This document shows positions 37,501 through 50,100 of a stretch of 64,000 bases of DNA, piece by piece. The DNA comes from Lolium rigidum. Taxonomy: Eukaryota; Streptophyta; Magnoliopsida; Poales; Poaceae. The stretch covers positions 216,217,837 to 216,281,836 of the forward strand of contig NC_061514.1 of assembly GCF_022539505.1 (NCBI RefSeq), read 5' to 3'. Under the pieces are notes generated by a model. The model was not told the origin of the DNA. It ran no database searches and was given only the letters and a program-made list of their open reading frames with translations. The position numbers were made by a program, and so were the translations under genes. How positions within the stretch are numbered: position 1 is the stretch's first letter; every line of letters starts with the position of its first letter.

Positions 37501-40500
37501 GCTTGATCGACACTTGGAAGACAAAGTTTAGGGTTAGTGGTAGATATATGATCGATTTCTCTAGTTTGAATATGTCTAGACCATGTTTATCAACATGAGT
37601 GCTTACTATATGACATAAGAAGGCTATATATGTGCTTTGGTTTTTCATTTTTTTTGAATTTTTATGCCCATTTGAATCTTGGTCAAATCCTAGGTACGGT
37701 TTGACCAAGATTTGAACAAGTTTAAAACATGCAAATAAAAGGTAATCCCGACCTGGATCCTTTAGTCAATCTAAAATGAAGCTTTTGGGGGGTTCTTCAA
37801 ATTTCCATGTTTGAAACCCAAATAAACCACTTCTCTTCATGCTTGACTTCGTAAGATAGAGTTTAGGGTTAGGGGTAGATACGTACATGATTTTTCTAAG
37901 TATTTTTATGCCCATTTGAATCTTGGTCAAATCCTAAGTTTGACCAAGATTTGAACAAGTTTAAAACATGAAAATGAAAAGGTATGCATGGATCCTTCTT
38001 AGTCACTCTAAAATGAAGCTTTTGGGAGGTTTTTGAAATTTCCATGTTTGAAACCCAAAACCACTTCTCTTCATCCTTGATCGACTTCATAAGACAGAGT
38101 TTAGGTTTAGGGGTAGATACATGATTTTTCTGGTTTGAAAATGTTTAGACGACCTTGTTTATCAACTTGAATGCTTACTATATGACATAAGAATACTATG
38201 TGCTTTGGTTTTCATTTTTTCTATTTTTACTCGAATTTTTATGCCCATTTGATCTTGGTCAAATCCTAGGTTTAACCAAGATTTAATTAAACAAGTTTAA
38301 AACATGAAAATGAAAAGGTAAGCGTGCATCGATCCTTCTTAGTCACTCCAAAGTGAAGCTTTTGGGAAGTTTTTGAAATTTCCATGTTTGAAACCCAAAA
38401 CGACTTCTCTTCGTGCTTGATCGACACTTCAGAAGACAAAGTTTAGGGTTAGTGGTAGATATATGATCGATTTCTCCGGTTTGAATATGTGTAGACCATG
38501 TTTATCAACTTGAGTGCTTACTATATGACATAAGAAGGCTATATATGTGCTTTGGTTTTTCATTTTTTTTGAATTTTTATGCCCATTTGAATCTTGGTCA
38601 AATCCTAAGTTTGACCTAGATTTGAACAAGTTTAAAACATGAAAATGAAAAGGGTAAGCCTGGATCCTTCTTAGTCACTCTAAAATGAAGCTTTTGGGAG
38701 GTTTTTGAAATTTCCATGTTTGAAACCCAAAACCACTTCTCTTCATGCTTGACTTTACAAGACAGAGTTTATGGTTAGGGGGTAGATACATGATTCGTCT
38801 GTTTTAAATATTTCTAGACCTTGTTTATCAACTCGAATGTCTTACTATATGACATAAGAAGACCATGCGCTTTGGGTTTTTTTTTTGAATTCTTATGCCC
38901 ATTTGAATCTCTTGGTCAAATTCTAGCTAGGTTTGACCAAGATTTAAACAAGTTTAACACATGAAAATGAAAAGGTAAGCTTGTATCCTTCTTAGTCACT
39001 CTAAAACGAAGCTTTTGGGAGGTCTTTGAAATTTCCATGTTTGAAACACAAAACCACTTATCTTCATGCTTGACTTCATAAGACAGAGTTTAGGGTTAGG
39101 GGGTAGATACATGATTTGTCTTGTTTGAATATGTTTAGACCTTGTTTATCAACTTGAATGCTTACTATATGTGACATGAGAATACTATGTGCTTTGGTTT
39201 TCATTTTTTTGATTTTTTTTTAAATTTTGATGCACATTTGAATCTTTGTCAAATCCTAGGTTTGACCAAGATTTAAACAAGTATAAAACATGAAAATGAA
39301 AAGGGGATGCATGTATCCTTCTTATAGTCACTCTAAAATGAAATTTTTGGGATGTTCTTGAAATTTTCATGTTTGAAACCCAAAACCACTTCTCTTCATG
39401 CTTGACTTCATAAGATAGAGTTTAGGGGCTAGGGGGTGGATACATGATTTGCCTAGGTTTGAATATGTCCAAACCTTGTTTATCAACTTGAATGCTTACT
39501 ATATGACATAAGAAGACTATATGCTTTTGTTTTTCATTTTTCTTATTTTTTTTTTAATTTTATGCCCATTTGAATCTTTTGGTCAAATCATAGGTGTAAT
39601 TTGACACACAGATTTAAACAAGTTTAAAATATGAAAATGAAAAGGTGGTAAGCATGGATCCTTCTTATATTAGTCACTCTAAAATGAAGCTTTTGGGAGG
39701 TTTTTGAAATTTCCATGTTTGAAACCCAAAACCACTTCTCTTCATGCTTGTTGACTTCATAAGATAGAGTTTAGGGGTTAGGGGTGTAGATACATGATTT
39801 GTCTTGTTTGAATATGTGTCTAGACCTTGTTTATCAACTTTAATGCTTACTATATGACATAAGAAAACTTTGTGCTTTAATTTGGTTTTTAATTTTTCTA
39901 ATTTTTTTTTGAATTTTGATGCACATTTTGAATCTTGGTCAAATCCTAGGTGTGACCAAGATTTAAACAAGTATAAAACATGAAAATGAAAAGGGGACCA
40001 TGTATCCTTGTTTAGACCTTGTTTATCAACTTGAATGCTTACTATATGACATAAGAATACTATGTGCTTTGGTTTTCATTTTTTTGACCAAGATTTGAAC
40101 ATGTTTAAAACATGAAAATAAAAGGTAAGCATGGATCCTTCTTAGTCACTCTAAAATGAAGCTTTTGGGAGGTTTTTGAAATTTCCATGTTTGAAACCCA
40201 AAACCACTTCTCTTCATCCTTGATCGACTTCATAAGACGGAGTTTAGGTTTAGGGGTAGATACATGATTTGTCTGGTTTGAAAATGTTTAGACCTTGTTT
40301 ATCAACTCGAATGCTTACTATATGACATAAGAATACTATGTGCTTTGGTTTTCATTTTTTCTATTTTTACTGAAATTTTATGCCCATTTGATCTTGGTTA
40401 AATCCTAGGTTTAACCAAGATTTAATTAAACAAGTTTAAAAGATGAAAATGAAAAGGTAAGCATGCATCGATCCTTCTTAGTCACTCCAAAGTGAAGCTT

Positions 40501-40676
40501 TTGGGAAGTTTTTGAAATTTCCATGTTTGAAACCCAAAACGACTTCTCTTCGTGCTTGATCGACACTTCAGAAGACAAAGTTTAGGGTTAGTGGTAGATA
40601 TATGATCGATTTCTCTGGTTTGAATATGTCTAGACCATGTTTATCAACTTGAGTGCTTACTATATGACATAAGAAG
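34586..40676 (+). repeat. Higher-order repeat copies B and C
   Basis: Copy B (34586-37630) and copy C (37631-40676) are each about 3045 bp and nearly identical. Matching landmarks are 34849/37896 and 35583/38629. Confidence 0.8.
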
Positions 40677-41952
40677 GTTATATATGTGCTTTGGTTTTTC
40701 ATTTTTTTTGAATTTTTATGCCCATTTGAATCTTGGTCAAATCCTAAGTTTGACCAAGATTTGAACAAGTTTAAAACATGAAAATAAAAGGTAAGCATGG
40801 ATCCTTCTTAGTCACTCTAAAATGAAGTTTTTGGGAGGTTTTTGAAATTTCCATGTTTGAAACCCAAAACGACTTCTCTTAGTGCTTGACTTCATAATTA
40901 AGACAAAGTTTAGGGTTAGGGGTAGATACATGATTTTTCTGGTTTGAATATGTCTAGACTTTGTTTATCAACTTGAGTGCTTACTATATGACATATATAA
41001 GAAGGCTATGTGCTTTGGTTTTCCATTTTTTTGAATTTTGATGCCCATTTGAATCTTGGTCAAATCCTCAGTACGAACGGTTTGACCAAGATTTGAACAT
41101 GTTTAAAACATGAAAATAAAAGGTAAGCATGGATCCTTCTTAGTCACTCTAAAATGAAGCTTTTGGGAGGTTTTTGAAATTTCCATGTTTGAAACCCAAA
41201 ACCACTTCTCTTCATGCTTGGCTTCGTAAGATAGAGTTTAGGGTTATGCTCGGGGTAGATACATACATGATTTTTCGAAGTATTTTTACGCCCATTTGAA
41301 TCTTGGTCAAATCCTAATATAAGTTTGACCAAGATTTGAACAAGTTTAAAACATGAAAATGAAAAGGGTAAGCCTGGATCCTTCTTAGGGGGTAGATACA
41401 TGATTTGTCTGGTTTAAATATGTCTAGACCTTGTTTATCAACTTGAATGCCTTACTATATGACATAAGAAGACCATGCGCTTTGGTTTTTCATTTTTTTT
41501 TTAAATTTTTATGCCCATTTTAATCTCTTGGTCAAATCCTAGCTAGGTTTGACCAAGATTTAAACAAGTTTAACACATGAAAATGAAAAGGTAAGCTTGT
41601 ATCCTTCTTAGTCACTCCAAAATGAAGCTTCTGGGAGGGTTTTTGAAATGTCCATGTTTGAAACCCAAAACAACTTCTCATCGTGCTTGACTTCATAAGA
41701 CAGAGTTTAGGGTTAGGGGGTAGATACATGATTTTTGTGGTTTCAATATGTCAGACCTTGTTTATCACCTTGAATGCTTACTATATGACATAAGAAGACG
41801 ACGTGCTTTTGTTTTTCATTTTTTTTTGATTTTTTTGAATTTTTATGCCCATTTGAATCTTGGTCAAATCATAGGTTTGACCACGATTTAAACATGTTTA
41901 AAACATGAAAATGAAAAAGTAAGTTTGGATCCTTCTTAGTCACTCCAAAATG

Positions 41953-42893
41953 TACCAATTGATAGATGAGTTAACTTGGCTTCATGGAAAAAAATAATGT
42001 CATGTAAATGAGTTAACTTGGCTTTCCTACCCTTGAATCCATAGGAGTAGTATAATAATCAACCGAGTTTTTTAACCAACAGGTCTATCACTTACGTGTG
42101 GTGCCCATGCGTGAGGTCCCACACTTCAGTGAGCACAAGCCAAGTGCGGTAGGTACGCAAACTCATCAGGATGCGTACTGGAAGTATATGGGTCCGTCAG
42201 GATTCGGTTGTCCCTCTCACAAAAAAAAATTCTCTCATTCTCGTCCTCGCTCGACTCGCTCGCTCGCACCTCCTGCTCACTGACAAAACCTGCAGAACAG
42301 TCAACATCATCACCCGAAAAAGGGCGGACACCATAATTCTCTCCCTTCTTCTCTCCTTCCGAGTGATCCCTCTTCCTCCGAGTTTCACTCGACGGGCAAA
42401 CACACGTGTGCTGCATAGTAATAATATAAAAGTAGAAAAATCGACCTACGAATCTATGATTAAATAGGTTAATCTAGGGTTTTGCCCACTACTACAGATC
42501 AAGTTCAAAAATATCCAACTACTGGTTCGATTTCGGGCTACTAATATAAAATTAAATAAGTTGAACTAGTATTCCTCTAAAAAAATCATTTTGGTATGCA
42601 TTGTTTTATACTTTTCATAGCTATAGTGCATCACAAATTCATGATTTCATGCTTTGCTTTGCCAATTTCGATTTTTTCTAACCACCTTCTCTTTGATTTC
42701 AAATTTAGGTCAAACTATTGGTGCATGGTATGTGTTCTACTTGAATTGGATGTTGCGTGTGCACATGTTTTGCCATTGTTTTGGGCTTCCACACATCTTT
42801 GGGGCATCCAAGTATTTAAGTTACCTTGTGTTTTCTTGAATTGTAATTCATGTACCATTCCTCCCAATTTTTATGCCCATTTGAATTTGGTCA
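41953..42893 (+). repeat. Non-satellite spacer, copy 2
   Basis: This copy of 24000-24940 at +17953 bp has only a few differences (for example around 42187 and 42752). Confidence 0.8.
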
Positions 42894-43187
42894 AATCATA
42901 AGTTTGACCAAGATTTGAACAAGTTTAAAACATGAAAATGAAAAGGTAAGCCTAGATCCTTCTTAGTCACTCTAAAATGAAGCTTTTGGGAGGTTTTTGA
43001 AATTTCCATGTTTGAAACACAAAACCACTTCTCTTCATGCTTGACTTCATAAGACAGAGTTTAGGGTTAGGGGTAGATACATGATTTGTCTTGTTTGAAT
43101 ATGTTTAGACCTTATTTATCAACTTGAATGATTACTATATGTGACATGAGAATACTATGTGCTTTGGTTTTCATTTTTTTGATTTTT

Positions 43188-43287
43188 NNNNNNNNNNNNN
43201 NNNNNNNNNNNNNNNNNNNNNNNNNNNNNNNNNNNNNNNNNNNNNNNNNNNNNNNNNNNNNNNNNNNNNNNNNNNNNNNNNNNNNNN
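43188..43287. other. Assembly gap (100 N)
   Basis: Exactly 100 N suggests a placeholder of unknown size. The left side is satellite; the right side is a gypsy interior. The 5' LTR and primer site of the element at 43288 are missing here. Any reading frame crossing the gap is artificial. Confidence 0.95.
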
Positions 43288-43339
43288 ATTTGCGACCGGG
43301 AAAAATCCGGTCGGAAATCCGGTCAACCGGGCCATTGAC

Positions 43340-43470
43340 CGGGCAGCTCGGCGTAAACTCCGGTCCAACCGGGCCGGTGACCGGGCAGCTCGGCGTAAAC
43401 TCCGATCCAACCGGGCCGGTGACCGGGCAGCACGGCGTAAAATCCGGTCAACCGGGCTGCAAACCGGGAA
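43340..43470 (+). repeat. 42-bp tandem repeat in gypsy leader
   Basis: Three copies of a unit with GCAGCTCGGCGTAAACTCC and AACCGGGCCGGTGACCGG lie near 43344, 43387 and 43429. The element's coding frame reads through them as a repeated GQLGVNS-type peptide. Confidence 0.7.
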
Positions 43471-43639
43471 GTTCGCAAATTCGCCGATTTCCGGTTTTGC
43501 TCCGGTACGAGGCAGCCGATCCGGTTGGCGACCGGTCAACCGGGCCAGAGAACGGGCAGGCCGGTCTGGAGGCCGGTCCAACCGGGCCCTGGGCCGGTAC
43601 GGCGTCTGTTCCTGCGGTTGTTTCTCCGGCGGTTTCTCC

Positions 43640-45103
43640 TGTTGCTCCGGTGTTTTCTCCGACGCTTTCGGCTATTGATGCTGTTGATGTTGGTGAGTTT
43701 CCGGGCGATGTTCTGGGCATGAAGTGTACTCTTTCGAAGAAGTCTAGTTATGTGTTCAATGACTATCTGGATTGTTTGAAGGGAGAGCAGCGTCCACCAT
43801 CCAGTCTTCGTTGGTATCTACACCGTCTTGCGACAGTTCAGGAGTATGAGGATTGGGGAAGGAACATGGAATTGGGTTTTGCTCGATGTCGCACATACAA
43901 GAGGAAGTTCAACTGTTCTTATGCATTTTACCTTGCTATACGGCGTGTGGACGAGGCATTAGAACGTTGTTGGGAAGATGCGGTGGACAGAGGTGAATTT
44001 GCTGAAACTTGGGAAGATTACAAAACTTTTCTTCGTAGTGGTTTCGTGGTACCATACATGGAGGAGAGTGTGCAGCCATCCCGAGTTGTACATGCAATAG
44101 AGAAAGTGGACAAGTGCATAGTTCCTATTAAGGAGATTGTTCCACTACCAACAGTCACTAAGGTCGAGGTGAAATCTTCAGAGGAGAGGAAACCTGGCTC
44201 TGATACCAAGAACGCTGCTTGTGACTGTTGAGGAGGATGTACCATTGAGCGGGCTGAATATGCAACTCAAGAAGGTACATGGTGATGCTTGCAAGACAGT
44301 TGACAAGGTTCAGCGGTGGAGTTTGTTTCAGACTCAGTGCTTTATCAAGGGCAAGGCTTGCAAGTTGATGGTTGATGGTGGTAGCTGTACTAATGGCATT
44401 AGCAAGGCGATGGTGGCAGCATTGGGGTTGTCTACATGGCGTCTTCCCGAACCTAAACGTCTTGAGTGGTTGAATAGGTCGTGGTATGTCGAAGATTACT
44501 CATAAGGTGCGTGTGCCATTTACGGTTGATGATTATGTTGATGAGATCGATTGCGATGTGTTGCCATTGGAGGTGTGTGGATTGCTACTTGGGCGTCCTT
44601 GGCAGTTTGATCGCAATGTGACACATGCTGGGCGAGCAAATACATATTCTTTTATGCATGGTGGCAAACAGCGGACTTTGAAGCCTTTGGGTGATGATCA
44701 TATCAAGTCCGATGTGGAGTTAGTGGTGCGTAAGGAGAAGTTGCACAAGCCTAAAGTGCAACAAGAGGTGCATGATGTTCCGACCATTGATGTTGGTGTT
44801 GTTTCAGCCATGCCTGTAGATGACAAGACAGTTCTTGTTGGTGACAAGCCGGATGAAGCTACACTTGTTGTTGATGTGGATGTTGCAGCATGTGCTACGG
44901 TTCCGGTTTGTGTTGATGCCGGTATACGGACCGATGATATTTGTGCCGATGATACTTCAGTACATGTGGCGCGATGCGCGTGGGAGGAGTGGGAGGCGAG
45001 CGCGTCAGTGGAGACAGTGGGCAGCGGCATTACCGTGCTAGGAGTACTGCAGTCCAGTTTTCCGCGATACCGCGGATGCATCGAGGAAAGGATGGACGTG
45101 TGA
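43640..45103 (+). pseudogene. Gag-like and retropepsin-like region of the degenerate gypsy, frameshifted
   Basis: From about 43640 a frame reads DVGEFPGDVLGMKC..., then a charged, aromatic-rich region (RWYLHRLATVQEYEDWGRNMEL shortened here) ending at 44231. It may correspond to gag but is not a clear match. A second frame from about 44221 contains ACKLMVDGGSCTNGIS, a retropepsin-like D-G-G/S active site, followed by LPEPKRLEWLN. A frameshift near 44485 moves the continuation (THKVRVPFTVDDYVDEIDCD, LLLGRPWQFDRN) into a third frame ending at 45103. These are hallmarks of the plant gypsy protease domain. No polymerase domains follow. At least two frame changes make it non-functional. Confidence 0.6.
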
Positions 45104-45392
45104 GACATCTATGTGGTCCAGGAATTACACATCTTGTACAGGGTCATGTGCAGCGACACAAGATTCCATCAAAACCTCGCAAGAAGAAGGAGTTGGCGCC
45201 GAAGTCCAAGCTCATGTGGAGAAGAAAGGAGGCGCCAAGTGCTGTGTCAAGTCAAGCAGGCCGCGAGGGAGGATGTGGTGTGGAAGGCAAGCAAGGCTTG
45301 AAGACGGCGAGGACGTGTCATGTTCATATCACGTCACCTTTTCCAGAAGACCCTCACGCGTTGGGGACAACGCTTCTTGAAGGGGGGGAGGA

Positions 45393-45911
45393 TGATACGG
45401 GCATGGAGGCCTATGTGGAGCCCAGATTCAGGACTCCACCAGCTTAATTATCTTAGTTTTTGTAATTGTCATATATTGGCAAATTAGGGTTTTTAATAAT
45501 TTGAGTCAGTTTGGTTTGGGCCTGTCCAAACCAAGGTAGAGAGGCCCACTAGGGCTGGCCGGCCACCCCACCTCTCATATAAGTGGAGGCACGGCTAGGG
45601 TTAGAGGTAGAACAAGTTTAGTCTCAAGATTAGGGTTTTCCCCATTGCGTGTGTTCACGTGTATCATCCCTCCGGGGGTACGGCGCTGCCGTTTATCTAT
45701 ACTATTATCCGCTGCGAAGGTTCTTGTGTTCATCAAGGATTATCTAGCTCTTGGTTTGAGGCGTATCGTTCATCGATCCGTTGCTTGCTGGATTCGTTCC
45801 CTCTTCTCCAGGCTGCGTTCATCGCGTTGTTGGGAGGATTCTCTACCCCAAGTTCTCGCTGTGAAATATCGGGCATCAACTTAGGTGGATTGGCTTGGAT
45901 CCACCGTATCA
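45393..45911 (+). repeat. 3' LTR of the degenerate gypsy element
   Basis: This 519-bp sequence starts TGATACGG and ends CCGTATCA, directly after the polypurine tract. It contains CTCATATAAGTGG near 45576, a plausible TATA region. The partner LTR is not in the window. Confidence 0.75.
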
Positions 45912-46075
45912 GTTTAGAAACAAGTTCACCTGTTGTTTAAGTAGCTTCGCACGAGCTCTTGTAATTGGTCCAATCCGAACTTCATTGGACTTGAGCTTCA
46001 CAGCAGGTTCATCTTCATTTGTTAATGACGGAGGTAGTAGTGAGGTAGGGATGTCCTCATCATCGCAAGAAAAAG
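45912..46075 (-). pseudogene. Minus-strand gypsy pol-end remnant (GPITRARAK motif)
   Basis: The minus strand reads DEDIPTSLLPP...VRIGPITRARAKLLKQQV. The G-P-x-T-R-A-R-A-K motif is common near the 3' end of plant gypsy coding regions. A close copy lies at 59405-59560. It is truncated on one side by the LTR at 45911 and on the other by CACTA subterminal repeats. Confidence 0.55.
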
Positions 46076-49000
46076 GCAAGTGACCAAATATCAGGAGCCA
46101 AAAATAATTCAAGACAAGAAACTTGATTGTACATAGAGGAAGACATGCGGGTCCCATTTAGCAGCAGCGGTATCACCGTTTGAGAGGCTGCACGGGATCA
46201 AAAGAAAAAGGCAAGTGACCAAATATCAGGAGCCAAAAATAATCCAAGAAAAGAAATTTTATTGTACATAGAGGATGACATGTGGGTCCCATTTTGCGAG
46301 CAGCGGTCTCAACGTTTCCAAGGCGGCACAGGACCAAAAGAAAAATGAAGTAGCCGTGAAATAGGGGGTGAAAAAAATCGAAGAAGAAAGATTTCAATTG
46401 GGCTGCATCTGGACATCTGGGCCTTCGAACTATCCTGCTTGGCCTTTTGACTCGTACAATTTCAGCCCACTCCAAAACAGGAAAGTTTGGAATTTTCTAA
46501 AAAAACAGGAAAGTCCTATTCTTCGCAAAAACAAAAAAACAAGGAGATTCAACATATAAGTTTGTTTATGTAAAAATAAAGATTTAATTTATCCGTTTGA
46601 AATAGCTCAGAGCGCAATACACTGTTTATTGTCTGCAAAATATTCAAGATATCACATGTTTCTTGTACGGGGAGACTGACATTGGGGACCCATGAGCCAG
46701 CAGCGTCGTCAACGTTTTAAAGGCGGCAGGGGATGGAAAGAAAAAATAAACCAAAAATATGTTGGTAAAAAATCGAAGAAAAGAAACATTTCGTTCTAAG
46801 AGGATGACATGCGGGACCCATGAGGCAGCAGCATCCTCAGCGTTTATTGTTCATAGAGGCTGACATGTGGGACCCGTGAGCCAGCAGCGTCCTCAACGTT
46901 TTAAAGGCGGCAGGAGATCGAAATAAAATATAAGCCAAAAATCATTTGGTAAACAAAATCCAATAAAAGAAACATTTACCGTTCTGAGAGGATGACATGC
47001 GGGACCCATGAGGCAGCAGCATCCTCAACGATTCAAAGGCGGCAGGGGATCAAAAGAAAAAAAGGAAATATCCAGAAATTAATTAGGGGTTCAAAATAAA
47101 TCCATCAAAGGAAACTTTTATTGTTCATGAGAGGATGACATGTGGGACCGACCTTCCAACAGCGTCCTCATCGTTTCAAAGGGGGCAGGAGATCAAAAGA
47201 AAAAGGCAAATAGCCAAAAATTAGGGGTAAAAAATAACTCCAAGAAAGGAAACTTTTATTGTTCGTAGAGGATGACATGCGGGACCCATGAGCCGGCAGG
47301 CTTACTCAACGTTTCAAAGGCGGCATGAGATCGAAAGAAAAAGGCAAGTGACAAAATATCGAGAGCCAAAGATAATCCAAGAAAAAAACTTTATTGTACA
47401 TAGAGGATGACATGCGGGTCCCAATTAGCGACGGCGGTCTCAACGTTTCAAATGCGGCTTGAGATCAAAAGAAAAAGAAAGTTGATTGTACATAGAGGAT
47501 GACATGCGGGTCCCATGAGTCAGCAGCTTACTCAGCGTTCCCAAGGCGGCAGGGGATCAAAAGGAAAAGGAAATAGCCAAAAATCAGAGGGTGAAAAAAA
47601 ACCCAAGAAAATAAACTTTTATAGCACATAGAGGATGACATGCGGGTCCCATGAGCCAGCGAGGTTCCTCAACGTTTCAAACGTGGCATGAGATCGAAAG
47701 AAAAAGGCAAGTGACCAAATATCGGGAGCCAAAAATAATTCAAGAAAAGAAACTTGAGTGTACATAGAGGATGACATGCGGGTCCCATTTAGCGACAGCT
47801 CGTATCACCGTTTGAGAGGCTGCACGGGATCAAAAGAAAAAGGCAAGTGACCAAATATCAGGAGCCAAAAATAATCCAAGAAAAGAAATTTTATTGTACA
47901 TAGAGGATGACATGCGGGTCCCATTTTGCAGCAGCGGTCTCAACGTTTCCAAGGCGGCTCAAGACCAAAAGAAAAATGAAGTAGCCAGAAATCAGGGGGT
48001 GAAAAAAATCGAAGAAGAAATATTTCAATTGGGCTGCATCTGGACATCTGGGCCTTCGAACTATCCTGCTTGGCCTTTTGACTCGTACAATTTCTGCCCA
48101 CTCCAAAACAGGAAAGTTCAGAATTTTCTAAAAAAACAGGAAAGTCCAATGCTTCGCAAAAACAAAAAAACAAGGAGATTCAACATATAAGTTTGTTTAT
48201 GTAAAAATAAAGATTTAGTTTATCCGTTTGAAATAGCTCAGAGCGCAATACACTGTTTATTGTTTGCAAAATAATCAAGATATCACATGTTTCTTGTACG
48301 GGAGACCGACATCGGGGACCCATGAGCCGACGAGCGTCGTCAACGTTTTAAAGGCGGTAGGGGATGGAAAGAAAAAATAAACCAAAAATATGTTGGTAAA
48401 AAATCCAAGAAAAGAAACATTTCGTTCTAAGAGGATGACATGCGGGACCCATGAGGCAGCAGCATCCTCAGCGTTTATTGTTCATAGAGGCTGACATGTG
48501 GGACCCGTGAGCCGACGAGCGTCCTCAACGTTTTAAAGGCGGCCAGGAGATCGAAATAAAATATAAGCCAAAAATCATTTGGTAAACAAAATCCAATAAA
48601 AGAAACATTTACCGTTCTGAGAGGATGACATGCGGGACCCATGAGGCAGCAGCATCCTCAACGATTCCAAGGCGGCAGGGGATCAAAGGAAAAAAAGGAA
48701 ATATCCAGAAATTAATTAGGGGTTCAAAATAAATCCATCAAAGGAAACTTTTATTGTTCACGAGAGGATGACATGTGGGACCGACCCGCCAACGATCGTC
48801 CTCATCGTTTCAAAGGGGGCAGGAGATCAAAAGAAAAAGGCAAATAGCCAGAAATTAGGGGTCAAAAATAACTCCAAGAAAGGAAACTTTTATTGTTCGT
48901 AGAGGATGACATGCGAGACCCATGAGCCAGCAGCTTACTCAACATTTCAAAGGCCGCATGAGATCGAAATAAAAAGGCAAGTGGCAAAATATCAGGAGCC

Positions 49001-50100
49001 AAAGATAATCCAAGAAAAGAAACTTTATTGTACATAGAGGATGACATGCGGGTCCCAATTAGCAGCAGCGGTCTCAACGTTTCAAATGCGGCTTGAGATC
49101 AAAAGAAAAGAAAGTTGATTGTACATAGAGGATGACATGCGGGTCCCATGAGTCGACAGCCTTACTCAACGTTTCCAAGGTGGCAGGGGATCAAAAGGAA
49201 AAGGAAATAGCCAAAAATCAGAGGGTGAAAAAAAAACCCAAGAAAATAAACTGTTATAGCACATAGAGGATGACATGCGGGTCCCATGAGCCAGCAGGGT
49301 CCTCAACGTTTCAAACGTGGCATGAGATCGAAAGAAAAAGGCAAGTGACCAAATATGAGGAGCCAAAAATAATTCAAGAAAAGAAACTTGATTGTACATA
49401 GAGGATGACATGCGGGTCCCAATTAGCAGCAGCGGTATCACCGTTTGAGAAGCGGCAGGGGATCGAAAGAAAAAGGCAAGTGACCAAATATGAGGTTCCA
49501 AAAAAAATCCAAGAAAAGAAAGTTTTATAGTACATAGAGGATGACATGTGGGTCCCATTTAGCAGCAGCGGTCTCAACGTTTGAGAGGCGGCACGTGATC
49601 GAAAGAAAAAGGCAAGTGACAAAATATGAGGTTCCAAAAAAATCCAAGAAAAGAAAGTTTTATAGTACATAGAGGATGACATACGGGTCCCATTTAGCAG
49701 CAGCGGTCTCACCGTTTGAGAGGCGGCAGGGGATCGAAAGAAAAAGGTAAGTGACCAAATATGAGGTGCCAAAAAAATCCAAGAAAAGAAAATTTTATAG
49801 TACATAGAGGATGACATGCGGGTCCCCTTTAGCAGCAGCGGTATCACCGTTTGAAAGGCGGCAGGGGATCGAAAGAAAAAGGCAAGTGACCAAATTTGAG
49901 GTGCCAAAAAAAAACTCCAAGAAAAGAAAGTTGATTGCTCATAGAGGATGACATGCGGGTCCCAATTAGCAGCAGTGGTCTCAACGTTTCCAAGGCGGCA
50001 AGGGATCAAAAGAAAAAGGAAGTAGCCAGAAATCAGGGGGTCAAAAAAATCCAATAATAGAAAGAATTTTGGTTCGTAGAGGATGACATGTGGGACCCAT
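46076..50100. repeat. Right subterminal minisatellite, about 133-bp unit
   Basis: The unit contains GAGGATGACATGCGGGTCCCA, shortened here to its core GATGACATGCGGGTCCCA, then (G)CAGCAGCGGTCTCAACGTTT, GGCGGCAGGGGATC and AAAGAAAAAGGCAAGTGACC. Near the right end it recurs at roughly 133-bp steps (about 49405, 49538, 49671, 49806, 49939). A longer period of about 1632 bp is also present: 46260-47690 resembles 47890-49320, including a shared non-repeat patch (46380-46560 and 48010-48190). Long minus-strand frames here are repeat artefacts. Confidence 0.85.

Larger units (their letters stand above)
34581..43187 (+). repeat. Satellite array, right block
   Basis: This continues the ~335-bp array after the retrotransposon. 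It includes two consecutive higher-order units (34586-37630 and 37631-40676), then a segment (about 39240-43187) nearly identical to about 21300-25235 at an offset near 17950 bp, including the second spacer copy. It runs directly into the assembly gap. Confidence 0.93.
43288..45911 (+). mobile_element. Partial degenerate Ty3/gypsy element with 3' LTR
   Basis: The 5' end is lost in the gap. The visible part holds a CCGG-rich leader with a 42-bp tandem repeat, a gag-like region, a frameshifted aspartic protease region, a non-coding tail, the polypurine tract GAAGGGGGGGAGGA and the 3' LTR. No reverse transcriptase or integrase is present, so it looks non-autonomous or deleted. Confidence 0.75.

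Noticed and set aside
23191..41401. Many similar minus-strand frames of 60-110 residues across the satellite
   Set aside because: They recur with the monomer, break wherever indels fall and have no domain; they are shadows of the tandem repeat.
20430..43187. Centromeric or true telomeric array
   Set aside because: No centromere-specific retrotransposon signature or long TTTAGGG tract was seen; the telomere-like box is one short motif per monomer.
43128..44231. A 367-residue plus-strand frame through the N gap
   Set aside because: The N run supplies artificial open codons; only the part after 43288 has any meaning.
46076..50100. Regular repeats considered as a CRISPR array
   Set aside because: Units vary, there are no unique spacers of constant length and the context is plant nuclear DNA.
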